Shown: positions 23,972 through 31,408 of the stretch, in pieces
How the letters are laid out: each line of letters opens with the position of its first letter
Numbering within the stretch: position 1 is the first letter of the stretch
DNA from: Fibrobacterota bacterium
GTDB taxonomy: Bacteria > Fibrobacterota > Fibrobacteria > UBA11236
Assembly (NCBI GenBank): GCA_023249635.1
Contig: JAHFCH010000021.1
Span: forward strand, 1-35,787
DNA length: 35,787 bases
Direction: 5' to 3'
The notes under the pieces: generated by a model
Seen by the model: only the letters and a program-made list of their open reading frames with translations
Told to the model about the DNA's origin: nothing
The model's database searches: none
Program-made: the position numbers and the translations under genes

Positions 23972-24009
23972 GGGAGACTTTCTGGATTGAGTTTGCAGTC
24001 ATCACTTGA

Positions 24010-24534
24010 TTATCCATTGACGATGAAGTCCCAGAGGGAGTTGTAATCGTCACCGACTTCCAAATTCAGCCTAGCGGCGATGGTTTTACGGAAGCCGATC
24101 ATGGTCGTGTAAAACTCCAGAACGATCCGCTTATCCTTGGAGCGTACGACGAATACCTTTTTCCCTTTGGCTCTTCTTCGAAAGAAAAGCATGTCGCTCT
24201 CCGTCCATTCCTGGGCCACCCCGGTCTCGTAAATCCGTTCGATCTCCGGCCATGGGATCTGTGTGTACCTAAACACTCCGCGCTTATATACACCTTCGCT
24301 ATTCCACCCGAACCGGATCCCGAAGAACCGGTTCGCGAAAAAAAGGCTGATCCCCAGGATTAGGAATCCCACCAGCAGTATGGGAAAGTCTTTGTAACTG
24401 GATTCTCCTTCCAGCGCATGCATATATGTGCCAAGAAACGGGGCATTCAAGAAGAAAACGTACATGATCACGCGGATCAGGGTTGATGCCAGATCGGGTT
24501 TGAACTCTTCGCCTTCTCTATCCATCGCCATCAT
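24010..24534 (-). CDS. Membrane protein with PH-like cytoplasmic domain
   Basis: The start is set at the ATG at 24534, which overlaps the stop of the preceding gene (ATGA); this leaves 174 residues and removes a non-conserved upstream extension. Two membrane helices lie at about 18-38 and 48-70. The soluble part (75-165) has GVYKRGVFRYTQIPWPEIERI and VFVVRSKDKRIVLEFY, the strand-turn pattern of bacterial PH-like domains in which a conserved Trp follows IPW. The PH assignment is an inference from pattern. Co-expression with a metallo-beta-lactamase-fold protein and a phosphatase is suggested by the overlaps. Confidence 0.75.
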   Translation of the reverse strand: MMAMDREGEEFKPDLASTLIRVIMYVFFLNAPFLGTYMHALEGESSYKDFPILLVGFLILGISLFFANRFFGIRFGWNSEGVYKRGVFRYTQIPWPEIERIYETGVAQEWTESDMLFFRRRAKGKKVFVVRSKDKRIVLEFYTTMIGFRKTIAARLNLEVGDDYNSLWDFIVNG

Positions 24535-25307
24535 TGGTTGAACGCCTTTACCGCTTTGAGGACATTGCCTTTCACGAATGCGTAGGGGATCCACGAAGAG
24601 ACCACCATACCGAAACCGATCGGGATCATGGGGCTGCCATGCCACTCATGATGCGTCTGCCCCAAGTTGTCGGTGGTTTCGGTGTCGCTGCTGAGAAAGC
24701 CCGCCAGGGCCAGGCCGGCGCCGCCTACCAGCATCAGAATGGAGAGGGCTTTGCCTCCATCGCGCATGGACATCAGGTTGGAGGCTCGCGGTTTGGTCTT
24801 GAGGAAAAGCCGGAACTTGTCGGCCTGGAACGCCTGCACGGTATCGTCGCCCAGGCGCATATACGTAATCTCGTCCTGCCCGGGCTGGGCGGAATAGGTG
24901 GAGATTTTCCCCCGCACGGTGGGAAATACCCAGCGTTTGGAAGTGGTGTCGGCCTTGATGCGGATGGTATCGGAAGTTTGCGGGTCGATGCGATAGGCGA
25001 AGAGCGAATCGAAGTCATGAGGGAAGCGCCTGTCCATGTTCTCTTCGGTCAACTTTTTGCTTCCGGGCGCCTCTTCATCGAGACGGATGTAGGTTCTGCC
25101 GCTCGTCTCGGTGTACAAATGCGAGTTTACCGCGAGTCGCCCGCCTTCACGCGGATAGGCGAGGAACCGGAAAGTGGAGGCGGAATGTTCCGTGCCGCGC
25201 TCCCCGGGCGGGAAGTACATGGGCGGAGGTTGGTAGCGCGGCTGGAAGTAGGGGGCGGCGTGTAAGCCGCCTACGGATAATACGATGCATAACCAAAGGG
25301 CTTTCAT
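24531..25307 (-). CDS. Exported protein with two membrane segments, unknown function
   Basis: The ATG at 25307 is preceded by AAGGAAAGGA and overlaps the stop of the metallo-beta-lactamase-like gene (ATGA at 25304-25307). The protein has 258 residues. A signal peptide is at 1-17 (ALWLCIVLSVGGLHA), followed by a proline- and tyrosine-rich stretch (PYFQPRYQPPPMYFPPG). Residues 45-175 are probably beta-rich. Two hydrophobic segments near 188-207 (ALSILMLVGGAGLALAGFL) and 223-243 follow. No family is recognised. Confidence 0.75.
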   Translation of the reverse strand: MKALWLCIVLSVGGLHAAPYFQPRYQPPPMYFPPGERGTEHSASTFRFLAYPREGGRLAVNSHLYTETSGRTYIRLDEEAPGSKKLTEENMDRRFPHDFDSLFAYRIDPQTSDTIRIKADTTSKRWVFPTVRGKISTYSAQPGQDEITYMRLGDDTVQAFQADKFRLFLKTKPRASNLMSMRDGGKALSILMLVGGAGLALAGFLSSDTETTDNLGQTHHEWHGSPMIPIGFGMVVSSWIPYAFVKGNVLKAVKAFNQ

Positions 25308-26443
25308 TTTTCCTTTCCTTCCGGCCACCACACGGCATCCGGCAACTTCCCCCCGTCCAACGGCACGGCTTCCCCCAACTCCGGAATCACTACCGGCATT
25401 CCCGCCGCCTTGGCCTTCTCCGTGATGGTCCGCGCGGGCTCATACCACGGATGCAATGCCAAGGCGAAAGCGGCCCAATGGATGGGCATCATCAATTTCG
25501 TCCCGATCTCGCGGGCGGCTTGCACGGCCTCGGCGGCGCGCATGTGGATGGCCGGCCATTGCGCGTCATATTGGCCGCATTCGATCATGGCGAAATCGAA
25601 GGGCCCGTAGCGGCGCCCGATTTCGCGGAAATGCGGCCCGTAGCCGCTGTCGCCGCTGAAGTAGATGGTCTTGCCGCCCGCCTTGATGATCCAAGAGGCC
25701 CACAGGGTCGCGGAATTGTCCCGCAGTCCCCGGCCGGAGAAATGGCGCGCGGGCGCGCAAATGAAACCGATTCCCGCGAAGGCGGTGGAATCGCCCCAAT
25801 CCAATTCGCGGATGGCCTGGCCGTCCACGCCCCAGCGCTCCAGATGCGCGCCGACGCCCAGGGGAGCGAAGAAGCGATCGGTTTTGCCCTTGAGCTTCAG
25901 GATGGAACCGTAGTCGAGATGGTCATAATGATCATGGGAAAGCACGATGGCGTCGAGGTGGGGAAGGGCATCGGGATCCACGGGGAGCACCGGGTTGAAG
26001 CGATGCGTGGAGAGGAAGGGTAACGGAGCGGGTACCTGGCCGAACATGGGATCGAAAAGGATCTTGCGGCCGGCGATTTCGAGCAGGCAGGCCGAATGGC
26101 CGAACCAGGTGACCCTGGCGATGGCGGTATCCCTGGAGGCGAGTGCGGCGGGATCGGGCCGCAGCATGGGTAAAGGGCCGGGCGGAAACTTGTCCGGGAC
26201 CGAGGTGAGGTAATACCGGCGCAGCATCGGGACGAGGCGATCGATCCGCATGCTCATGTCGGTGGGGACCTGGTTGACGAATTTCCCGTGGGCGTAATGA
26301 CCGGTGCCTTCGAAGGCCTCGGAGCGGCCCTTGCCCTGTTCCGCCCCCAATTGGGGGCTGAAGGCCATGAAGGCCCAGACGGCCAGAAGGACCGCCGCCG
26401 CCAGACCGGCTACGGCCTGGAACAGGATTTTGAGCATTCGCAT
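25304..26443 (-). CDS. Metallo-beta-lactamase-fold hydrolase (NAPE-PLD/UlaG-like), membrane anchored
   Basis: The protein has 379 residues from the ATG at 26443. An N-terminal membrane helix is at 5-28. The fold begins with VTWFGHSACLLEIAG and has the metal motif SHDHYDHLD, His170, His172, Asp174 and His175. Further ligands are His in CAPARHFSGRG, Asp in YFSGDSGYG and His in MMPIHWAAF. This layout is that of the NAPE-PLD/UlaG branch, in which substrates are phosphodiesters or lactones. It is the first gene of a run of overlapping minus-strand genes and is divergent from the Crp/Fnr gene across 69 bases. A lipid or membrane role is an inference from the anchor. Confidence 0.9.
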   Translation of the reverse strand: MRMLKILFQAVAGLAAAVLLAVWAFMAFSPQLGAEQGKGRSEAFEGTGHYAHGKFVNQVPTDMSMRIDRLVPMLRRYYLTSVPDKFPPGPLPMLRPDPAALASRDTAIARVTWFGHSACLLEIAGRKILFDPMFGQVPAPLPFLSTHRFNPVLPVDPDALPHLDAIVLSHDHYDHLDYGSILKLKGKTDRFFAPLGVGAHLERWGVDGQAIRELDWGDSTAFAGIGFICAPARHFSGRGLRDNSATLWASWIIKAGGKTIYFSGDSGYGPHFREIGRRYGPFDFAMIECGQYDAQWPAIHMRAAEAVQAAREIGTKLMMPIHWAAFALALHPWYEPARTITEKAKAAGMPVVIPELGEAVPLDGGKLPDAVWWPEGKEK

Positions 26444-26476
26444 GGGTATCTCGCCCTCCGGGAAGGGACGGGGGCG

Positions 26477-26492
26477 TTGAAAACGTAATCAA
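26477..26492. promoter_or_regulatory. Inverted repeat in front of the Crp/Fnr-type gene
   Basis: TTGA-N8-TCAA lies 20 bases before the Crp/Fnr-type start and 33 bases before the divergent metallo-beta-lactamase-like start. The half-sites recall the FNR box, but the spacer is 8 instead of 6. It could bind the neighbouring regulator and control both directions. Confidence 0.35.
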
Positions 26493-26512
26493 ATCTTATT
26501 TTTCCGGACGGC

Positions 26513-27109
26513 ATGGAAGCTTCCTCGGACATTTTCCCCAGGTTCACGGAACTCTTCCGGACCACTTTCGGTCTGGACGAGGCGGAGTATACGCGTCTGC
26601 TGGCCTGTTTCCATCGCAGGCTGCTGCCCAAGAAGGCCTACTACCTCACCGCCGGGGATGTCACTCGCGGTAAGGCGTACCTCAACAAGGGCTGCACGCG
26701 CACCTACGTGGTCGAGGAAAGCGGCAAGGAGCATGTGCTCTTCTTCAGCTTCGAGGATTGGTGGGTGGGGGATTTCCAAAGCTACCATACGCTGCAGCCG
26801 GGAACCCAATACGTCCAGGCTCTGGAGGATTGCGAATTGTTCTGGATCTCCCGCGACGATTTCACCCGCCTGGCGGCAGAGATCCCCAAATTGCAGGCGT
26901 GGGATCAGGTGAAGGGTCGGAAGAGCATGTTCGCGACGCTCAATCGGCTCAGCGAGGTGAAAACCATGAACGCGGAAGAACGGTACCTCAACCTGATCGA
27001 GAAGCATCCCGCCATCAATCAGCGCATCTCGCTCCAGGATATCGCCGCCTTCCTGGATATCGAGCCCCAATCCCTGAGCCGTATGCGCAAGCGGCTTTCC
27101 GAGCGCTGA
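26513..27109 (+). CDS. Crp/Fnr-family transcriptional regulator (Bacteroidetes-type)
   Basis: The protein has 198 residues from the ATG at 26513. Residues 20-125 form the cyclic-nucleotide-binding beta-roll (YYLTAGDVTRGKAYLNKG, FFSFEDWWVGDFQSY, LEDCELFWISRDDF). There is no N-terminal cysteine cluster, so it is not an oxygen-sensing FNR. The C-terminal helix-turn-helix is ISLQDIAAFLDIEPQSLSRM. The style is that of short Crp-like regulators common in Bacteroidetes and relatives; many do not bind cAMP. It is divergent from the metallo-beta-lactamase cluster, and the shared 69-base region suggests regulation of that cluster. Confidence 0.88.
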   Translation: MEASSDIFPRFTELFRTTFGLDEAEYTRLLACFHRRLLPKKAYYLTAGDVTRGKAYLNKGCTRTYVVEESGKEHVLFFSFEDWWVGDFQSYHTLQPGTQYVQALEDCELFWISRDDFTRLAAEIPKLQAWDQVKGRKSMFATLNRLSEVKTMNAEERYLNLIEKHPAINQRISLQDIAAFLDIEPQSLSRMRKRLSER

Positions 27110-27136
27110 ACCTCCCGGCCTGTCCCCGCATTTTCT

Positions 27137-27171
27137 AACCCGGGTTCAGGCTTCCGCTTAACCCGGGTTAA
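27137..27171. promoter_or_regulatory. Two palindromic operator-like sites upstream of the methyltransferase gene
   Basis: AACCCGGGTT occurs at 27137-27146 and again at 27160-27169, the second inside a larger perfect palindrome TTAACCCGGGTTAA (27158-27171). The centres are 23 bases apart, near two helical turns. They lie between the Crp/Fnr-type gene and the methyltransferase gene, 80-115 bases before its start. A dimeric regulator binding both sites is likely; which one is unknown. Confidence 0.5.
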
Positions 27172-27251
27172 GGGGAACCTTTCCCCCTCCGGATATCTTT
27201 TTCGTATCACCCGGGGCCGCTCGCCGGCCCCCATACGGAAAGGACCGGACC

Positions 27252-28274
27252 ATGTCCCAGGAACACCACATGCCCCCGCCCGCCCAGATGATGCAGATCA
27301 TCAGCGGCTTCTGGACCTCTTGCAGCGTCTACGCCGCCGCCAAGCTAAACCTCGGCGCTTTGCTTTCCGAAGGCCCCATGACCGCGGAGCAGATCGCCAA
27401 GGCCACGGGAACCCATGCCCCGTCGATGTTCCGCGTGATGCGTGCCCTCTCCAGCGTCGGCGTGTTCCGCCAGAACGAAGACGGCGCGTTCGCCGGCAAT
27501 GCCCTGAGCGATACCCTGCGTTCCGGCGTGCCCGGATCCATGCGCGCCATGGCCATCGCGCAATTGGGCGATCATTACCGCGCCTGGGGCAACCTGATGT
27601 TCAGCCTCAAGACCGGCGGCATCGCCTTCGACGAAACCGAGGGGATGGATATCTGGAAGTATTACAATACCCATCCGGCCGAAGGCGTGAACTTCATGGA
27701 AGCCATGTCGGGCCTGACCCAGGCGGTGGCCGCCAACGTGGGCGCCGCCTATGATTTCAAAGGTCTGGGTACCATCGTGGACGTGGGCGGCGGGAACGGC
27801 GCGTTGCTGACCTCGATCCTGCGCAGCGCCCCGGATGCCAAAGGCATCGTGTTCGACGAGGAGTACGTGGTGCAGGAAACCCGCAAGAAGCTGGAGCAGG
27901 CGGGCCTTGCGGATCGCTGCTCCGTCGCCGGCGGCAGTTTTTTCGAAACCGTCCCCGCGGAGGCCGATGCCTACCTGCTCAAGATGGTCCTCCACGATTG
28001 GGACGACGAGAAGACCCTGAAAATCCTGGGCAATGTCTCCAAGGCCATGAAGCCCGGTTCCCGGGTGCTGGTGCTGGAGCCGGTCATCAAACCCGGCAAC
28101 GATCCTCATCCCGGCAAGTGGATGGACATGAATATGCTGGTGATGACGGGCGGCAAGGAGCGGAGCGAAGTCGAGTGGGCGGGATTGTTCGCCAAGGTCG
28201 GGCTCAAGCTCAACCGGGTGGTGGCCACGCCTTCGCCGATGATCAGCGTCGTAGAAGCCTTCAAAGCCACCTAG
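27252..28274 (+). CDS. SAM-dependent O-methyltransferase (family 2 type)
   Basis: The protein has 340 residues from the ATG at 27252, with AAGGACC upstream. Residues 15-100 form the helical dimerisation/winged-helix domain (LNLGALLSEGPMTAEQIAKA, SMFRVMRALSSVGVF). The catalytic domain has motif I VDVGGGNGALL near 176 and LHDWDDEKTLKIL, where the His acts as base in plant and bacterial family-2 O-methyltransferases. It methylates a hydroxyl group of a small molecule; the acceptor cannot be named, and no biosynthetic partner genes lie nearby. Related enzymes include those for polyketide, carotenoid and phenolic compounds. Confidence 0.9.
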   Translation: MSQEHHMPPPAQMMQIISGFWTSCSVYAAAKLNLGALLSEGPMTAEQIAKATGTHAPSMFRVMRALSSVGVFRQNEDGAFAGNALSDTLRSGVPGSMRAMAIAQLGDHYRAWGNLMFSLKTGGIAFDETEGMDIWKYYNTHPAEGVNFMEAMSGLTQAVAANVGAAYDFKGLGTIVDVGGGNGALLTSILRSAPDAKGIVFDEEYVVQETRKKLEQAGLADRCSVAGGSFFETVPAEADAYLLKMVLHDWDDEKTLKILGNVSKAMKPGSRVLVLEPVIKPGNDPHPGKWMDMNMLVMTGGKERSEVEWAGLFAKVGLKLNRVVATPSPMISVVEAFKAT

Positions 28275-28289
28275 GCATAGCCTCCGCGT

Positions 28290-28309
28290 ACCGGGGCTCC
28301 GGCCCCGGT
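28290..28309 (+). terminator. Hairpin after the methyltransferase gene
   Basis: ACCGGGGC (28290-28297) pairs perfectly with GCCCCGGT (28302-28309) around a TCCG loop, 15 bases past the stop codon. No T-run follows, so it may stabilise the mRNA end or act with Rho instead of being an intrinsic terminator. Confidence 0.4.
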
Positions 28310-28426
28310 CGTCCGACCCCTTGGAACTCCAAGTTTTCAGGTCGCTTCTGCAAACCCGACCCGGTTTTCCCCCCTAATTTGGCAGGAAACGGGCGGGTCG
28401 GGGAAGACCGCGCCGGGGGGATATTT

Positions 28427-30010
28427 ATGCTGTACGGATTCAAGGCCCTGGGCCTCATCGGGCTCGGGCTTTCGGCTTTTGCGGGAGGGGCCCAAGCGGC
28501 CCTGACCTACCCCGGGTGCGCGGACGTCAAGGCTTCGGATTTCACCGTCGTCCCGCTCATCAACAACGCCACGGACAAGTCGGTGCAGGAACCCATCAAG
28601 ATGGCGTTCGACATGGACGCCTCCGGAAACGTGGACGTGTACTTCACCCAGCGCTTCGGCAAGGTGCGCAAATGGTCGGGCGCGCGCAGGGCCATGATCA
28701 CCATCGCCGATTTCGCTTTTACCGCGGCCCAGTTGCCGGATACCCGGCACAGCAAGGGCCTCAACGGCATCGTGCTCGACCCCGGCTTCAAGACCAACCA
28801 TTGGGCCTACATCTATATCGGCCTCGACAACGATTGGCATGTCTCCCGCTTCCGCGTGGAGGGGGACAAGCTGGACTTGGCCACGGAGCGTCAGATCTTC
28901 CAGTTCGATGGGGGAGGCAAGGCGACGACCCACGTGGCGGGCGCCCTCCACTTCGATGTCGATGGCAACCTGTGGATCTCCAACGCGGAGAATGAAGCGG
29001 AGTCGCCTTCGGCCAATACCAACAGCTACCTGGGCAAGATCTTGCGCATCAAACCCATCCCCTTCGCCGATGGGGGCGCGGTGCCGAAACCGGGCATGGG
29101 AACCACTTACGAGATTCCCACGGGAAACCTGTATCCTGTCGGCACGGCCAAGACCCTGCCCGAGATCTACATCATGGGCGCGCGCAATCCCTACACCTTC
29201 AGCCTGGACGCCAAGCGTAAGGCGGTGGCCTGGGGCGACGTCGGGCCCGACGGCTATGGGCAGACCGAGGAGTACAACCTGGCGCGCAAGCCCGGGAATT
29301 ACGGCTATCCGGGTTGGGCCGGCAACAACAAGGCGCTCAAGGGGCAAGGCTACGGGACCCCTGCGGCGCCCTTAAACAATCAGCCGGACAATACCGGTCT
29401 AACCACCCTGCCCGCGGTGCAATTGCCCCTGCTGGCCTACAACGAGGCCTGCGCCATTTCCGGCCCCATCTACTACTACGATGCCTCCGTGAAGTCGGCC
29501 TACAAATGGCCGCCGCATTTCAACGGCGCGTGGATCATCAGCGATTTCAACAGCTCGTACATCGACGCGCTGGAACTGGATGACGAAGGGACGAAAATCC
29601 TGAGCCGCATGCCCATTCTGGCGGCAAACGCCGGGGGGCAATTGAACAAGCCCGGCGACGTCCAGATGGGCCCGGACGGGGCCCTCTACGTTATGAACTA
29701 TTCCGGGTTCCGGAGCTGGAACGCGCAGACGGGATTGCTGCGGGTGGAATACCACGGGGATTGCCACCCCGTGTCCAACGTAGCGCTCACGTTACCCGGG
29801 CCCCGCTTCCGCCTGGAAGGCACCCGCTTGCGCATCGACTACGCGGGCCGGCATCGCCTCTCCGTCGCCGATCCCTTGGGGCGGCTGGAGTCTCTCCAGG
29901 CCGGTGCCGGTCCCGCCGAATACGAGCTGGGCGCCGGACTGGCCCCGGGCCTGCATATCCTGCGCATCGTCTTTCCCGGAGGGGTGCGGACCGCGACGTT
30001 CATCCGCTAG
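28427..30010 (+). CDS. Secreted glucose/sorbosone-dehydrogenase-like protein with C-terminal sorting domain
   Basis: The ATG at 28427 has GGGGGGA before it; 527 residues. The signal peptide is 1-24 (LGLIGLGLSAFAGGAQA). The beta-propeller of the soluble PQQ-type sugar dehydrogenase family spans about 35-450: VDVYFTQRFGKVRKW, HSKGLNGIVLDPGF, GALHFDVDGNLWISNAEN, MGARNPYTFSLD and GDVQMGPDGALYVMNYSG. Residues 455-527 are beta-rich (HRLSVADPLGRLE, LAPGLHILRIVFPGG), resembling type IX secretion sorting domains. It is related to the dehydrogenase part of the left-edge gene. Cofactor and substrate are not certain; many relatives are carbohydrate-oxidising or of unknown function. Confidence 0.87.
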   Translation: MLYGFKALGLIGLGLSAFAGGAQAALTYPGCADVKASDFTVVPLINNATDKSVQEPIKMAFDMDASGNVDVYFTQRFGKVRKWSGARRAMITIADFAFTAAQLPDTRHSKGLNGIVLDPGFKTNHWAYIYIGLDNDWHVSRFRVEGDKLDLATERQIFQFDGGGKATTHVAGALHFDVDGNLWISNAENEAESPSANTNSYLGKILRIKPIPFADGGAVPKPGMGTTYEIPTGNLYPVGTAKTLPEIYIMGARNPYTFSLDAKRKAVAWGDVGPDGYGQTEEYNLARKPGNYGYPGWAGNNKALKGQGYGTPAAPLNNQPDNTGLTTLPAVQLPLLAYNEACAISGPIYYYDASVKSAYKWPPHFNGAWIISDFNSSYIDALELDDEGTKILSRMPILAANAGGQLNKPGDVQMGPDGALYVMNYSGFRSWNAQTGLLRVEYHGDCHPVSNVALTLPGPRFRLEGTRLRIDYAGRHRLSVADPLGRLESLQAGAGPAEYELGAGLAPGLHILRIVFPGGVRTATFIR

Positions 30011-30077
30011 GGCAGAATGGGAGCCCCGGCGGGCGGCCAGGCGGCCCTCCGGACCTGCACCCGTTATGCGGCGAGGC

Positions 30078-31259
30078 TTAGCGGACGGATTCCAAGGGTA
30101 GGGTAGCGACGGAGTTACCGACCTGTGCAGTGATCAACCAGGCGCCCGAAGCTCCCGGGGCCGCTACGGGCACGGACATCCGTCCCTGGGCCATGCCGTG
30201 GAACGGCTGCGCCACTTCCTTCCCTTGCATATCCAGGATGCGCACGCGTACGTCCCCGCGCGCGGGCAAGGTCAAATCGGCGAACAGGCCTTCGGCCGCG
30301 TGGCGAAGGCGCAGGAAGCTCAGGGTGTTGGCCGCCACCGGGCCCGGGCGCGCGAGGGCCGAAGGCGTATTGGCGCGGATCTTCCCGATCTTCTTCCAGG
30401 TATCGGCGCTTTCCCAACCGGCTTCGCCCAAGGCCGCGTCCCAGATGCCCAGCCCCATTTGCCCATCTGCCAGCACGTAGTCGAGATGCTGCGCGGCCGT
30501 ATTGCCCTGCCAGGACGCCGAGTTGCCGAACATGCCGATCATCAGCTTCCAGGGCTGCGTCGCGCGCTTCTTCTGCTCGGAATATTTCCAGCCCGCCGGG
30601 CTGTTCATGCCGGCCTCGTCATATCCCATGCTGGTGACGGCCGCGGCGGTTTTCATCAGCTCCGGCCACCACTTCCAGTTGGGCGCATTGTACTGGGCAG
30701 CGAAGGAGGCGACGGTAACGGTCTTGCCGACTGGGTTGAGGGCGGCCCCCAGATCGCGCACCAGTTGGATGTATTGCACGCTATCGTTGGCGCTGGGCGT
30801 GGTCGGGCCTTCAAGATCGAGTTCCACGCCGTCCAGTCCCAGACGATCCACTTCGTCCACCAGCGATTTGACGAAGGCGGGGCGGTTGTCCACGAAGGAG
30901 CGGCGGGCCTCGTTCCAATTCCAGCCGCCTACATGGTTGACCACGCACAGGGAGACCTTTACGCCGTTGGCCTTGCCCCAATCGCGGAAGAATTTCACGT
31001 TGTCGTCGAAGCCGCCACCGGCCACGTCGCCCCATTGCTTGATGGAGGGGCCGTCGGTGACCCACCATTGAAGGGCCAGGTAGGTGAGGCCATCCTTCAT
31101 GCCGATGCCGCCGCCGAAATCGCGCTGGACCTTGGTTTTGCAATCCGCCACGGAATAGGGCGGTACCCATGAGATGACCGGGCCCGCCAGCGCCCGCGCG
31201 GCCAAGGCTCCCGCGCATAGCCACAAACCGGGTCGCAACGCACCGTGCCGATTGTCCAT
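30078..31259 (-). CDS. Secreted GH18 glycoside hydrolase (chitinase-like)
   Basis: I chose the ATG at 31259 because GGAGG stands 5 bases upstream; 393 residues. The signal peptide is 1-26. The GH18 signature appears as LDGVELDLEG, with the catalytic acid Glu150 and Asp148; the family DxxDxDxE has Glu146 in place of the second Asp. Barrel strands include KVSLCVVNHVGGWN and VTSMGYDEAGMN. Residues 310-393 are a beta-rich C-terminal domain (GDVRVRILDMQGKEV) resembling type IX secretion sorting domains. The activity is probably on chitin or peptidoglycan-like N-acetylglucosamine polymers. The AT-rich stretch at 31310-31380 upstream may hold its promoter. Confidence 0.88.
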   Translation of the reverse strand: MDNRHGALRPGLWLCAGALAARALAGPVISWVPPYSVADCKTKVQRDFGGGIGMKDGLTYLALQWWVTDGPSIKQWGDVAGGGFDDNVKFFRDWGKANGVKVSLCVVNHVGGWNWNEARRSFVDNRPAFVKSLVDEVDRLGLDGVELDLEGPTTPSANDSVQYIQLVRDLGAALNPVGKTVTVASFAAQYNAPNWKWWPELMKTAAAVTSMGYDEAGMNSPAGWKYSEQKKRATQPWKLMIGMFGNSASWQGNTAAQHLDYVLADGQMGLGIWDAALGEAGWESADTWKKIGKIRANTPSALARPGPVAANTLSFLRLRHAAEGLFADLTLPARGDVRVRILDMQGKEVAQPFHGMAQGRMSVPVAAPGASGAWLITAQVGNSVATLPLESVR

Positions 31260-31408
31260 AGAGCCTCCCCGGTCAGCCATGTTAATCATGGCGCGAAATG
31301 CCGGGAATACTGATGGCAGATCCGGCGGCGAATTTAACAATTCCGATTATTGACGGTTATTTTAACGGCAATTTACGGGAGGAACTTGCGCGGTAGGAAA
31401 CCTGCGCG

